Shown: piece by piece, positions 18,755 through 27,941 of the stretch | How the letters are laid out: each line of letters starts with the position of its first letter | How positions within the stretch are numbered: the stretch's first letter is position 1 | DNA from: Pseudomonas monteilii NBRC 103158 = DSM 14164 | GTDB taxonomy: Bacteria > Pseudomonadota > Gammaproteobacteria > Pseudomonadales > Pseudomonadaceae | Direction: 5' to 3' | Assembly (NCBI RefSeq): GCF_000730605.1 | Contig: NZ_BBIS01000043.1 | Coordinates: 31,529-95,528, forward strand | Length of the DNA stretch: 64,000 nucleotides | Program-made: the position numbers and the translations under genes | Notes under the pieces: generated by a model | Told to the model about the DNA's origin: nothing | Seen by the model: only the letters and a program-made list of their open reading frames with translations | Database searches by the model: none

Positions 18755-19654
18755 ATGACCTTGCAGTACCCAACCATCGCCGATTGCGTCGGCAATACGC
18801 CACTGGTTCGCCTGCAGCGCATTGCTGGCGAAACCAGCAACACCCTCCTGCTCAAGCTCGAAGGTAACAATCCTGCCGGCTCGGTGAAGGACCGCCCTGC
18901 GCTGTCGATGATCACCCGCGCCGAACTGCGTGGCCAGATCAAGCCCGGCGACACCTTGATCGAAGCCACCTCCGGCAACACCGGCATCGCCCTGGCGATG
19001 GCGGCGGCAATCAAGGGTTACAAGATGATCCTGATCATGCCCGACAATTCCACCGCCGAGCGTAAGGCCGCGATGACCGCCTACGGCGCCGAGCTGATTC
19101 TGGTGACCAAGGAAGAGGGCATGGAAGGTGCCCGCGACCTGGCCGAGAAGCTGCAGGCCGAAGGCCGCGGCCTGGTGCTCGACCAGTTCGCCAACGGCGA
19201 CAACCCGATCGCCCACTACAACAGCACTGGCCCGGAAATCTGGCAGCAGACCCAAGGCACCATTACCCATTTCGTCAGTTCCATGGGCACCACCGGCACC
19301 ATCATGGGCTGCTCGCAGTACCTCAAGGAGCAGAATCCGGCGGTGCAGATCATCGGCCTGCAGCCCATGGAAGGCTCGGCCATTCCAGGCATTCGCCGCT
19401 GGCCCGAGGAATACCTGCCGAAAATTTTCGACGCCACCCGCGTAGACCGCGTGGTCGACATGTCGCAGCAGGAAGCCGAAGACACCAGCCGCCGCCTTGC
19501 CCGTGAAGAGGGCATTTTCTGCGGCGTGTCTTCCGGTGGTGCGGTCGCAGCCATGCTGCGCCTGTCCCGCGAGGTGGAAAATGCCGTGATGGTCGCGATC
19601 ATCTGCGACCGCGGCGACCGTTACCTGTCCACCGGCCTGTTCGACCCAAGCTAA
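18755..19654 (+). CDS. cysM: Cysteine synthase B
   Basis: A 299-residue PLP enzyme with the Schiff-base lysine at about residue 45 (NPAGSVKDRP), the substrate loop EATSGNTGIALA and the PLP-phosphate loop SSMGTTGTIMG. CysM makes cysteine from O-acetylserine and sulfide or thiosulfate. The start ATG at 18755 gives MTLQYPTIAD; an in-frame upstream start at 18716 is not needed. The stop TAA is followed at once by the rlmD ATG at 19655 with no gap, so the genes are co-transcribed, then relA: the same order as in P. aeruginosa. Confidence 0.95.
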   Translation: MTLQYPTIADCVGNTPLVRLQRIAGETSNTLLLKLEGNNPAGSVKDRPALSMITRAELRGQIKPGDTLIEATSGNTGIALAMAAAIKGYKMILIMPDNSTAERKAAMTAYGAELILVTKEEGMEGARDLAEKLQAEGRGLVLDQFANGDNPIAHYNSTGPEIWQQTQGTITHFVSSMGTTGTIMGCSQYLKEQNPAVQIIGLQPMEGSAIPGIRRWPEEYLPKIFDATRVDRVVDMSQQEAEDTSRRLAREEGIFCGVSSGGAVAAMLRLSREVENAVMVAIICDRGDRYLSTGLFDPS

Positions 19655-21013
19655 ATGTCCAAGAAAAAAAGCAACAGCGGCCTGCGCTTCCAGCCGGCCG
19701 GCGGCAACCGTAGCCCCCAGGTGCCCGTGGGCAAGAAGCAGCGCCTGGATATCGAGCGCCTGGCCGGTGACGGCCGTGGCATTGCCTTCCTTGACGGGCG
19801 CACCTGGTTCGTCAGTGGCGCCCTGGCCGGTGAGGCCGTGGAGGCGCGCGTGCTCAATGCCCGTGGCAAAGTGGTCGAGGCCCGCCTGGAGCGCCTGCTA
19901 CAGGCCAGCCCCGAGCGCCGCGAGGCGCCGTGCCGCTATTACGACCGCTGCGGAGGCTGCAACCTGCAGCACCTGCCGCACGAAGCGCAACTGGCGCTCA
20001 AGCAGCGCACGCTGGCCGAACAGCTGCAGCGAGTGGCTGGCGTGCAGCCCGAGGAATGGGCCGCACCGCTGAGCGGGCCGGAATTTGGCTACCGACGCCG
20101 TGCCCGCGTGGCCGTTCGCTGGGACGTCAAGGCGCGTCAGCTGGAGGTCGGCTTCCGTGCCGAAGCCAGCCAGGCCATCATCGCCATCGACGATTGCGCG
20201 GTACTGGTACAGCCTTTGCAGTCGATTCTGCGCCACTTGCCGACGGTGCTGCGTGCGTTGAGCAAACCCCAGGCGCTGGGCCACGTGGAGCTGTTCAGTG
20301 GTACCGCCGAGGCGGTGCTGGTGCGGCATGTTGCGCCGCTGCCGGCAGAAGACCTGGCGAAACTGCAGGCGTTTTGCGAGCAGGCCGATGCCCAGCTGTG
20401 GTTGCAGGGTGAAGGTGAGCCCGCGCCGGTGGACGCTACCGCACAACTGGGCTTTGCCTTGGCACCGTGGCAGCTGGAACTGGCCTGGCGCCCGGGCGAC
20501 TTCGTCCAGGTGAATGCCCAGGTCAACACGGCGATGATCGAGCAAGCCCTGGCCTGGCTCGCACCGCAGGCCGACGAACGTGTGCTGGACTTGTTTTGCG
20601 GCTTGGGCAACTTCGCCCTGCCGCTGGCCCGCCAGGCGCGCGAAGTGGTGGCTGTGGAAGGTGTACAGGCCATGGTCGATCGGGCTGCGGCCAATGCCCG
20701 AAACAACAATGTGCATAACGCACGGTTTTTTCAGGCCGATTTATCGCAGCCTTTGGCAGGCACCGGATGGGCCGCCGAGGGCTTTTCTGCGGTACTCTTG
20801 GATCCACCGCGCGACGGTGCTTTCGAGGTGGTGCAAGGCATCGCACGCCTCCAGGCCAAACGGCTGGTCTACGTATCGTGCAACCCGGCCACGCTGGCGC
20901 GAGACGCCCAGGTGCTGGTCGGCCAGGGGTACCGGTTAAAAAGGGCCGGGATTCTCGACATGTTTCCTCAAACGGCGCATGTCGAGGCCATGGCGTTATT
21001 CGAAGCGGGCTAG
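19655..21013 (+). CDS. rlmD: 23S rRNA (uracil-1939-C5) methyltransferase RlmD
   Basis: A 452-residue protein: N-terminal TRAM domain (QRLDIERLAGDGRGIAFLDGRTWFV), [4Fe-4S] cysteines C93, C99, C102 (APCRYYDRCGGC) and C181 (DDCAVL), SAM-binding VLDLFCGLGNFALPLA, and catalytic Cys409 in YVSCNPATLARD. It methylates U1939 of 23S rRNA (formerly RumA/YgcA). The ATG directly abuts the cysM stop. relA follows after 96 bp. Confidence 0.95.
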   Translation: MSKKKSNSGLRFQPAGGNRSPQVPVGKKQRLDIERLAGDGRGIAFLDGRTWFVSGALAGEAVEARVLNARGKVVEARLERLLQASPERREAPCRYYDRCGGCNLQHLPHEAQLALKQRTLAEQLQRVAGVQPEEWAAPLSGPEFGYRRRARVAVRWDVKARQLEVGFRAEASQAIIAIDDCAVLVQPLQSILRHLPTVLRALSKPQALGHVELFSGTAEAVLVRHVAPLPAEDLAKLQAFCEQADAQLWLQGEGEPAPVDATAQLGFALAPWQLELAWRPGDFVQVNAQVNTAMIEQALAWLAPQADERVLDLFCGLGNFALPLARQAREVVAVEGVQAMVDRAAANARNNNVHNARFFQADLSQPLAGTGWAAEGFSAVLLDPPRDGAFEVVQGIARLQAKRLVYVSCNPATLARDAQVLVGQGYRLKRAGILDMFPQTAHVEAMALFEAG

Positions 21014-21109
21014 CAGACTGGCCCCTTGGTGCGGCTTCCATGGAATGGCAGCCGCACGGTGATCGCCAGCGCATCCACGTGGTGCGCTGTATGGAAAGGT
21101 AAAACAAAG

Positions 21110-23350
21110 ATGGTACAGGTGAGAGTGCACCAGCCGGTCAACACCGACGGCAGTATCAATCTCGAAGCATGGTTGGACCATGTGGTAAGCGTCGATTCGG
21201 CACTGGATCGCGCAGCGCTGAAAGAGGCCTGCGAGTTTGCCCATGAGGTCGAGAAAAAGGGCAACCCGGCCAAGCATTCCTGGGCGGACGGTACGTCCAG
21301 CTTTCAGGCGGGGCTGGAGATCGCCGAAATTCTCGCCGACCTCAAGCTCGACCAGGACTCCCTGGTGGCAGCGGTCATCTACCGCTCGGTGCGCGAAGGC
21401 AAGGTCACCCTGGCTGAAGTCAGCCAACGTTTTGGCCCGGTGGTGTCGAAGCTGATCGATGGCGTGCTGCGCATGGCCGCCATCAGTGCCAGCCTCAGCC
21501 CACGGCAGTCGCTGGTGCTGGGCTCGCAGGCGCAGGTCGAGAACCTGCGCAAGATGCTCGTGGCCATGGTCGACGACGTGCGTGTGGCCCTGATCAAGCT
21601 GGCCGAGCGCACCTGCGCGATCCGTGCGGTCAAGGCTGCTGACGACGAGAAACGCCTGCGTGTCGCGCGCGAGGTGTTCGACATCTATGCGCCGCTGGCG
21701 CACCGCCTGGGTATCGGCCACATCAAGTGGGAGCTGGAAGACCTGTCTTTCCGCTACCTCGAACCCGACCAGTACAAGCAGATCGCCAAACTGCTGCACG
21801 AGCGCCGACTGGACCGCGAGCGCTTCATCAGCGACGTGATGAACCAGTTGCAGAACGAGTTGCTGGCCACAGGCGTGAAGGCCGATATCAGCGGTCGGGC
21901 GAAACACATTTATTCGATCTGGCGCAAGATGCAGCGCAAAGGCCTGGAATTCAGCCAGATCTACGACGTGCGTGCGGTGCGCGTGCTGGTGCCGGAAATC
22001 CGCGACTGCTACACCGCGTTGGGCATTGTGCACACGCTGTGGCGGCACATTCCCAAAGAGTTCGACGACTACATCGCCAACCCCAAGGAGAACGGCTATC
22101 GCTCGCTGCACACGGCGGTGATCGGCCCCGAGGGCAAGGTGCTGGAAGTGCAGATCCGTACCCACGGCATGCACGAAGAAGCCGAGCTCGGCGTATGCGC
22201 CCACTGGCGCTACAAGGGCACCGACGTCAAGCCGAGCTCCAACCACTACGAAGAGAAGATCTCCTGGCTGCGCCAGGTGCTGGAGTGGCACGAAGAGCTG
22301 GGCGACATCGGTGGCCTGGCCGAGCAGCTGCGCGTCGACATCGAGCCGGACCGGGTTTACGTATTCACCCCGGACGGCCATGCCATCGACCTGCCCAAGG
22401 GTGCCACGCCGCTGGACTTCGCCTACCGCGTGCACACCGAGATTGGCCATAACTGCCGTGGCGCCAAGATCAACGGCCGTATCGTACCGCTGAACTACAG
22501 CCTGCAGACCGGCGAGCAGGTCGAGATCATCACCAGCAAGCACGGTAACCCCAGCCGCGACTGGTTGAACTCCAACCTGGGCTATGTCACCACCTCGCGG
22601 GCGCGGGCCAAGATCGTGCACTGGTTCAAGCTGCAGGCGCGCGACCAGAACGTCGCCGCTGGCAAGACTTTGCTCGAACGTGAACTCAGCCGCCTGGGCC
22701 TGCCGCAGGTCGACTTCGAGCGCCTGGCTGAGAAAACCAACGTCAAGACCGCCGAGGACATGTTCGCCTCGCTGGGGGCGGGCGACCTGCGCCTGGCCCA
22801 TCTGGTCAATGCTGCCCAGCAGTTGCTGGAACCCGAGCGTATCGAGCAGATCGAGCTGGTGCCGCGCAAGCCTACCGGCCCGCGTACTGGCAAGCGTGGC
22901 GATATCCAAATCCAGGGGGTCGGCAACCTGCTGACGCAGATGGCCGGTTGCTGCCAGCCGCTGCCGGGCGATGCCATTGTCGGCTACATCACCCAGGGCC
23001 GTGGCGTGAGCATCCACCGCCAGGACTGCGCCTCGGTGCTGCAGCTGGCGGGCAAGGAGCCGGAGCGCATGATCCAGGTGAGCTGGGGGCCGATCCCGGT
23101 GCAGACCTACCCGGTTGACATCGTTATTCGTGCCTACGACCGCCCGGGCCTGCTGCGCGACGTTTCGCAGGTGCTGCTGAACGAGAAAATCAACGTGCTG
23201 GCGGTGAACACCCGCTCGAACAAGGAAGACAACACCGCGCTGATGTCGCTGACCATCGAGATTCCGGGCCTGGACGCGCTGGGGCGCCTGCTGGGGCGGA
23301 TCTCGCAGTTGCCGAACATCATCGAGACGCGGCGTAATCGTACCCCTTGA
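21110..23350 (+). CDS. relA: (p)ppGpp synthetase I RelA
   Basis: A 746-residue RelA: N-terminal pseudo-hydrolase domain, synthetase domain (RAVRVLVPEIRDCYTALG ... NPKENGYRSLHTAV, about residues 295-350), TGS (DRVYVFTPDGHAIDLPKGAT), zinc-finger region and C-terminal ACT (VDIVIRAYDRPGLLRDVSQV). The hydrolase motif is degenerate: residues 91-98 read YRSVREGK where SpoT has a catalytic HD sequence, as expected for synthase-only RelA. It makes (p)ppGpp on stalled ribosomes. The family start is MVQVRVHQPV at 21110; the longer frame from 21026 is rejected. Confidence 0.96.
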   Translation: MVQVRVHQPVNTDGSINLEAWLDHVVSVDSALDRAALKEACEFAHEVEKKGNPAKHSWADGTSSFQAGLEIAEILADLKLDQDSLVAAVIYRSVREGKVTLAEVSQRFGPVVSKLIDGVLRMAAISASLSPRQSLVLGSQAQVENLRKMLVAMVDDVRVALIKLAERTCAIRAVKAADDEKRLRVAREVFDIYAPLAHRLGIGHIKWELEDLSFRYLEPDQYKQIAKLLHERRLDRERFISDVMNQLQNELLATGVKADISGRAKHIYSIWRKMQRKGLEFSQIYDVRAVRVLVPEIRDCYTALGIVHTLWRHIPKEFDDYIANPKENGYRSLHTAVIGPEGKVLEVQIRTHGMHEEAELGVCAHWRYKGTDVKPSSNHYEEKISWLRQVLEWHEELGDIGGLAEQLRVDIEPDRVYVFTPDGHAIDLPKGATPLDFAYRVHTEIGHNCRGAKINGRIVPLNYSLQTGEQVEIITSKHGNPSRDWLNSNLGYVTTSRARAKIVHWFKLQARDQNVAAGKTLLERELSRLGLPQVDFERLAEKTNVKTAEDMFASLGAGDLRLAHLVNAAQQLLEPERIEQIELVPRKPTGPRTGKRGDIQIQGVGNLLTQMAGCCQPLPGDAIVGYITQGRGVSIHRQDCASVLQLAGKEPERMIQVSWGPIPVQTYPVDIVIRAYDRPGLLRDVSQVLLNEKINVLAVNTRSNKEDNTALMSLTIEIPGLDALGRLLGRISQLPNIIETRRNRTP

Positions 23351-23356
23351 GACTGC

Positions 23357-23425
23357 GGCGCCTGCTTCGAGGGTAAACCCGCTCCTACCCCTGTAGGAGT
23401 GGGCTTGGCCGCGAAGAGGGCGCCA
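23357..23425. repeat. Inverted pair of P. putida-type REP elements
   Basis: Two copies of the REP core face each other between relA and mazG. The first contains gggtaaacccgctcctac (from about 23370), the second ctgtaggagtgggcttgg followed by gcgaagagg (to about 23420). These match the consensus seen hundreds of times in P. putida genomes and can fold into a long hairpin. They may stabilise or terminate the relA transcript. Confidence 0.85.
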
Positions 23426-23442
23426 CCGAAGGACCTGCCTAC

Positions 23443-24276
23443 ATGACCTACACCCTCGAAGACCTGCTGCACCTCATGGCCCGCCTGCGCGACCCGCAGT
23501 ACGGTTGCCCATGGGACCTCAAGCAGAACTACGCGAGCATCGTCCCGCACACGATTGAAGAAGCCTACGAGGTCGCCGACACCATCGAGCGCGGTGATTT
23601 CGAGCACCTGCAAGGTGAGCTGGGCGACTTGCTGTTCCAGGTGGTCTACTACAGCCAGCTGGCCCGGGAGGAGGGGCGTTTCGAGTTCGATGGCGTGGTC
23701 GACAGCATCACCCGCAAGCTGATTCGTCGCCATCCGCATGTATTCCCTACCGGCGAGCTTTATGCGCCGCTGGATACCCCCAGCCTGAGCGAGGCCCAGG
23801 TCAAGTCCCGTTGGGAGGAGATCAAGGCCGAGGAGCGGGCCGAGAAAAGCACGCCCGAGCAACTGTCGCTGCTCGATGACGTGCCGTCAGCCTTGCCGGC
23901 CCTGTCACGGGCAGCCAAACTGCAAAAGCGCGCCGCCACGGTCGGTTTCGACTGGCCGGCGGCATTGCCGGTGCTGGACAAGGTGCGCGAAGAACTGGAC
24001 GAAGTGTTGCAGGCCATGGCCGACGGCGATGCCGATGCCCTCGAAGATGAAGTGGGCGACCTGCTGTTCGCCACCGTCAACCTGGCCCGCCACCTCAAGC
24101 ATGACCCGGAAAACGCCCTGCGCCGCGCCAACCGCAAGTTCGAACGACGTTTCCGTTTTATCGAACAGGCATTGCGCGACAGTGGTCGTCCCATTGAAGA
24201 TTGTAACCTTGATGAACTGGATGCCCTTTGGGGGGAAGCCAAGCGTCAGGAAAAGAACCTGCCCAGCTGCGGCTGA
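23443..24276 (+). CDS. mazG: Nucleoside triphosphate pyrophosphohydrolase MazG
   Basis: A 277-residue protein with two MazG domains in tandem. The first carries the EExxE-type metal site (HTIEEAYEVAD and LQGELGDLLFQVV); the second repeats it (VREELDEVLQAM, LEDEVGDLLFATVN). MazG hydrolyses (d)NTPs, including damaged nucleotides, and has been reported to influence (p)ppGpp levels, which fits its place after relA. A REP pair separates the two genes. A DUF2058 gene follows 26 bp downstream. Confidence 0.95.
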   Translation: MTYTLEDLLHLMARLRDPQYGCPWDLKQNYASIVPHTIEEAYEVADTIERGDFEHLQGELGDLLFQVVYYSQLAREEGRFEFDGVVDSITRKLIRRHPHVFPTGELYAPLDTPSLSEAQVKSRWEEIKAEERAEKSTPEQLSLLDDVPSALPALSRAAKLQKRAATVGFDWPAALPVLDKVREELDEVLQAMADGDADALEDEVGDLLFATVNLARHLKHDPENALRRANRKFERRFRFIEQALRDSGRPIEDCNLDELDALWGEAKRQEKNLPSCG

Positions 24277-24302
24277 GCTGTTGCATAAGTGAGTGAACAT
24301 TC

Positions 24303-24842
24303 ATGAGCCTTTCCCTTCGCGACCAATTGCTCAAAGCCGGTCTGGTCAACCAGAAACAGGTCTCGCAGACCAACAAAGCTGAAAAGAAACAGAAGCGCAT
24401 GGAGCACAAAGGCCAGGTCGAAGTCGACGACAGCCAGCAGCGCATGGCCAAGGAAGCCATGGCCGAAAAGGTCAAGCGTGACCAGGAGCTGAATCGCCAG
24501 CAGCAGGAAAAGGCCGAGCAGAAGGCCCGTGCTGCACAGATCAAGCAACTGATCGAAGCTACTCGCCTGCCCAAGCTTAGCACCGAGGATTACTACAACT
24601 TCGTCGATGACAAGAAGGTCAAGCGCATTGCCGTCAATGCCTTGATGCGTACCAAGCTGAGTAACGGCGCGTTGGCCGTGGTTTCTCATGCCGGTGGCTA
24701 CGAGGTTATCCCTCGCGAAGCGGCGGTGAAGATCCAGGAGCGCGACCCTGGCCGTATCCTGCTGCTCAATACCCATGTCGAGGAAGCGGACGAAGATGAC
24801 CCGTACGCCGCCTACAAGATCCCTGATGATCTGATGTGGTAA
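24303..24842 (+). CDS. DUF2058 (YaiL-like) nucleoprotein
   Basis: A 179-residue protein with the conserved start MSLSLRDQLLKAGLVNQKQ, a long charged coiled-coil (about residues 25-85, rich in KAE/KQ) and a C-terminal globular part (YYNFVDDKKVKRIAVN ... YEVIPREAA). It matches DUF2058/YaiL, a family of unknown function sometimes called nucleoprotein or polyprotein. It lies 26 bp after mazG and ends at a strong intrinsic terminator, so it is probably the last gene of the relA-mazG transcription unit. Confidence 0.85.
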   Translation: MSLSLRDQLLKAGLVNQKQVSQTNKAEKKQKRMEHKGQVEVDDSQQRMAKEAMAEKVKRDQELNRQQQEKAEQKARAAQIKQLIEATRLPKLSTEDYYNFVDDKKVKRIAVNALMRTKLSNGALAVVSHAGGYEVIPREAAVKIQERDPGRILLLNTHVEEADEDDPYAAYKIPDDLMW

Positions 24843-24849
24843 ACACGAA

Positions 24850-24876
24850 AAACCCCGCCTTGGCGGGGTTTTTTAT
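24850..24876 (+). terminator. Intrinsic terminator after DUF2058 gene
   Basis: A perfect stem aaccccgcc/ggcggggtt with a TT loop followed by a run of T. A complementary run of A on the left side makes it usable in both directions; the convergent small gene ends at 24889. Confidence 0.9.
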
Positions 24877-24888
24877 TTGAAGGCTGGG

Positions 24889-25071
24889 TCATTGCGTGGT
24901 GCGCTGGTTTTCCAGGTCTTCCAGCTCTACGCGGTATTGGTGCGCTTCGTGTTCGTTGTGGAACATCCCCACCAGTTGACCTTGTTGGTGCACATCCCAG
25001 ATCCGCATGCCGGCGGCCAGGCTTTCGTGGGACATTTTCGATTCGTCGCGTTCGGTTACTTGGACAGTCAT
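24889..25071 (-). CDS. Small hypothetical protein (60 aa)
   Basis: A 60-residue acidic, soluble protein beginning MTVQVTERDESKMSHESL and containing GMRIWDVHQQGQLVGMFHNEHEAHQY; no domain is recognised. The pattern of hydrophobic residues alternating with charged ones suggests a small folded beta-alpha unit rather than random sequence. It has a GGAG-like site before the ATG and shares a terminator region with the DUF2058 gene. It is probably a conserved Pseudomonas small protein; function unknown. Confidence 0.6.
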   Translation of the reverse strand: MTVQVTERDESKMSHESLAAGMRIWDVHQQGQLVGMFHNEHEAHQYRVELEDLENQRTTQ

Positions 25072-25205
25072 CGGTAAACTCCACTTCTTCAGTTGGCTGC
25101 GACAGTGTGTCGCACACCCTCTTTATAGAGTTTGTTAGCAGGCTAAGTAAATAAAACGGGCATGAAACAAGTTTCATGAAGGCCAGTGCCTTTGCACAAG
25201 AGCAT

Positions 25206-25232
25206 AAAAAAGCCCCGCACTGGGCGGGGCTT
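25206..25232 (-). terminator. Intrinsic terminator of DUF3108 gene
   Basis: Read on the minus strand, the stem agccccgccc/gcggggct-type repeat (aagccccgc ... gcggggctt) ends in TTTTTT. It lies 24 bp beyond the stop at 25256. Confidence 0.85.
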
Positions 25233-25255
25233 GGGATGTTGCAGACAGTGCTGGA

Positions 25256-25966
25256 TCAGTTGCCTTTCACCGGCTTGCCATCGACCGTGCCATCCTGCAG
25301 CACGATCACGTACTCCTTGCCATCGGTCTCTACCTGGCGCAGTTGCACCAGCAGGTAGTCCCAGTTCTTGGCGAACCACAGCTCGGTGATGCGCTTGCTC
25401 TGGCTTGGGTCGCGCACGCGCTCGACCTTTACCGCATCGACCTGGCCGGTCTTGGTGGTGACTTTTTCGGTGCCCAGCACGCGGAAGTCGTAGGTGTCGA
25501 TCTCGTCACCATCAACCACCTGGTAGGTCATGCTTTTCTTGCCGGCGGCCACGTCATGCTGCAGGGCCAACTGGTAGGACGACTTGTCCAGCACGCCACG
25601 GTTCAGCGGTAGGCTGACGGCATCGCCACGGTCGCTGCCGGTGACTTTCTTGCCAGTCCAGTCGAAGTTCAGGTCGACCTTCTTGGCCTTGCCCAGGCCG
25701 CCGCGCTCGAAGTGGTACTTCTGCGGCAGCAGGGTGTCGTTTTCCATGCGCAGGGTGCTTTGCTCGGTCAGGCTGGCGATCATCATGGAGGCCTTGAAGT
25801 TAAGGTCCCAGGTACCATTGGCATTCTTGACCAGGCTGCGCTCGGCGGTGCCGCTCATGGGCAGCTGCTTCCAGTCGGCGGTGTAGCTGGCCGAGAAAGG
25901 CTTCAGATCAGCTGCCTGGAGGGGCAGGGCGAGCACGGCGAGAGCCAAAAGCAGGGCGCGACGCAT
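25256..25966 (-). CDS. DUF3108 periplasmic protein
   Basis: A 236-residue exported protein with a signal peptide (MRRALLLALAVLALPLQAAD) and a beta-strand-rich body (FSASYTADWKQLPMSGTAERSL ... YQVVDGDEIDTYDFRVLG) that matches DUF3108, a family of lipocalin-like or LolA-like appearance with no proven function. It is 8 bp downstream of purN on the same strand, so it may be co-transcribed with purM-purN despite an unrelated role. It ends at a strong terminator. Confidence 0.85.
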   Translation of the reverse strand: MRRALLLALAVLALPLQAADLKPFSASYTADWKQLPMSGTAERSLVKNANGTWDLNFKASMMIASLTEQSTLRMENDTLLPQKYHFERGGLGKAKKVDLNFDWTGKKVTGSDRGDAVSLPLNRGVLDKSSYQLALQHDVAAGKKSMTYQVVDGDEIDTYDFRVLGTEKVTTKTGQVDAVKVERVRDPSQSKRITELWFAKNWDYLLVQLRQVETDGKEYVIVLQDGTVDGKPVKGN

Positions 25967-25974
25967 AAATTCTC

Positions 25975-26628
25975 CTAGGATCGAATCAAGTGACCGCTGG
26001 CCGCCAGGGGCTGGCCATCCAGTAATGCGCCCTGTTCGCCAAGGCGCAAGCGCCCTTCAGCGAACCAGCGCACCGCCAGCGGGTAGATCAGGTGTTCCTG
26101 ACGGTGTACCCGTTGGGCCAGGCTTTCGACGGTGTCGTCAGACGCCACCGGTACCACAGCCTGTACGACCAGTGGGCCGCCATCGAGTTCCTCAGTCACG
26201 AAGTGTACGCTGCAGCCGTGCTCGGCGTCGCCTGCCTCCAGTGCCCGCCGGTGGGTATGCAGGCCCTTGTACTTGGGCAGCAGCGACGGGTGGATGTTGA
26301 GCAGGCGGCCCTGGTAGTGGCGCACGAAGTCGCCACTGAGGATGCGCATGAAGCCGGCCAGCACCACCAGGTCCGGCGCAAAACCGTCGATGCGCGCAAC
26401 CAGCGCGGCATCGAAGGCTTCACGGCCGTCGAACTGGGTGTGGTCGAGCACCACGCTGTCGATACCGGCCGCCGCGGCACGTTGCAGGCCGTAGGCATCG
26501 GCGCGGTTGGAAACCACCGCACGGATGCGCACCGGGCTGTCCTGGCCTTGGCAGCTGTCGATCAGGGCTTGCAGGTTGCTGCCGGAGCCCGACAGCAGTA
26601 CCACTACATTGCAGGTCTTGCTCGGCAT
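25975..26628 (-). CDS. purN: Phosphoribosylglycinamide formyltransferase PurN
   Basis: A 217-residue GAR transformylase. Seen: VVVLLSGSGSNLQALID for phosphate binding near residue 10, and the catalytic NIHPSLLPKYKG with its following His and Asp (HGCSVHFVTEELDGG). It transfers a formyl group from 10-formyl-THF to GAR in purine synthesis. The ATG (26626-26628) overlaps the purM TGA by one base, so translation is coupled; the longer frame from 26703 is a shadow of purM. Confidence 0.96.
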   Translation of the reverse strand: MPSKTCNVVVLLSGSGSNLQALIDSCQGQDSPVRIRAVVSNRADAYGLQRAAAAGIDSVVLDHTQFDGREAFDAALVARIDGFAPDLVVLAGFMRILSGDFVRHYQGRLLNIHPSLLPKYKGLHTHRRALEAGDAEHGCSVHFVTEELDGGPLVVQAVVPVASDDTVESLAQRVHRQEHLIYPLAVRWFAEGRLRLGEQGALLDGQPLAASGHLIRS

Positions 26629-27686
26629 CAGTGTGCCTTGAGGTTCTGCAGCTCGACCTGGGCGGCGCCTTCGGCGGCTTCGGCGATGTGGCCGATGACC
26701 CACGGCTGCTCACCGGCGGCGCGCAGTTCGTTCAGGGCAGCTTCAACCTGGTCCTGGGCTACGCAGATGACCATGCCCACGCCGCAGTTCAGTACGCGGT
26801 GCATTTCGTGCTCGTCGACGTTGCCTTTTTCCTGCAGGAAGTCGAACACCGCCGGACGCTGCCAGCTGGCCACGTCAACCACGGCCTGGGCGTTTTTCGG
26901 CAGTACGCGCGGGATGTTATCCAGCAGGCCGCCACCGGTGATGTGGGCCATGGCCTTGACGGCGCCGGTGTTCTTGATCAGTTGCAGCAGCGGCTTGACG
27001 TAGATGCGGGTCGGCGCCATCAGCAGGTCGGTCAGCGGCTTGCCGTCCAGCTGGGTGTTTTCGATGTCGGTAGCGGACACTTCGAGGATTTTGCGGATCA
27101 GCGAGTAGCCGTTGGAATGCGGGCCCGAGGACGGCAGGGCGATCAGCGCGTCGCCAGTGGCAACCTTGGACCCGTCGATGATTTCGGCTTTTTCCACCAC
27201 GCCGACGCAGAAGCCAGCCAGGTCGTAGTCTTCACCTTCGTACATGCCAGGCATTTCGGCGGTTTCACCACCGACCAGCGAGCAGCCGGCCAGTTCGCAA
27301 CCGGCGCCAATGCCGGTGACCACGGTGGCGGCCACGTCAACGTTCAGCTTGCCGGTGGCGTAGTAGTCGAGGAAGAACAGCGGCTCGGCGCCGCATACCA
27401 CCAGGTCGTTCACGCACATGGCGACCAGGTCCTGGCCGATGCTGTCGTGCTTGTTCAGGTTCAGCGCCAGGCGCAGCTTGGTGCCGACGCCGTCGGTGCC
27501 GGAGACCAGCACCGGCTGCTTGTAGCCGGCCGGGATCTCGCAGAGGGCGCCGAAGCCGCCCAGGCCACCCATGACTTCAGGGCGTGCGGTGCGTTTTGCC
27601 ACGCCCTTGATGCGTTCGACCAGTGCTTCGCCGGCGTCGATGTCTACACCGGCGTCCTTGTAGCTCAGGGAGGGTTGCTTGCTCAT
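26628..27686 (-). CDS. purM: Phosphoribosylformylglycinamidine cyclo-ligase PurM
   Basis: A 352-residue AIR synthetase with the family N-terminus (SLSYKDAGVDIDAGEALVERIK), the ATP-binding segment VSGTDGVGTKLRLA and the GGETAEMPGMY motif. It closes FGAM to AIR in purine synthesis. It is the first gene of purM-purN. The upstream 255-bp region to the divergent DUF2066 gene holds the promoters; I see no riboswitch there. Confidence 0.97.
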   Translation of the reverse strand: MSKQPSLSYKDAGVDIDAGEALVERIKGVAKRTARPEVMGGLGGFGALCEIPAGYKQPVLVSGTDGVGTKLRLALNLNKHDSIGQDLVAMCVNDLVVCGAEPLFFLDYYATGKLNVDVAATVVTGIGAGCELAGCSLVGGETAEMPGMYEGEDYDLAGFCVGVVEKAEIIDGSKVATGDALIALPSSGPHSNGYSLIRKILEVSATDIENTQLDGKPLTDLLMAPTRIYVKPLLQLIKNTGAVKAMAHITGGGLLDNIPRVLPKNAQAVVDVASWQRPAVFDFLQEKGNVDEHEMHRVLNCGVGMVICVAQDQVEAALNELRAAGEQPWVIGHIAEAAEGAAQVELQNLKAH

Positions 27687-27941
27687 TGATCCAGGCCTTT
27701 AGGAGGGAGGGATTCTTAAAAACGACCAAGACGGCCAAGGCCGGCGGGTAGGCGGCGGCTGCCTGAAACGTCAGTGGTCTGTGAAGGCGCGCGATTTTAT
27801 CAGGGTTGCCGGGCAGCGGCCATCCTCAGGCCGACGGGCAGGGCGGTAAATTGTTGAAAAAGGGCTGAGGGTGGTTGATGCGGTTGCATGTGTATAAGCT
27901 GCAAGTAGCGAGCTTCATGCTCGACTGGACAGGAATCCTTC
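27687..27941. promoter_or_regulatory. purM / DUF2066 divergent intergenic region
   Basis: 255 bp between divergent starts. It holds the promoter regions of both genes, but I see no convincing -35/-10 pair, PurR box or riboswitch fold. The sequence ctgcaagtagcgagctt near 27899-27915 lies just upstream of the DUF2066 start. Confidence 0.4.

Noticed and set aside
20996..23017. 673-codon minus-strand frame across relA
   Set aside because: Antisense shadow of a clearly coding relA; the His/Gln/Val-rich composition is typical of complementary-frame artefacts.
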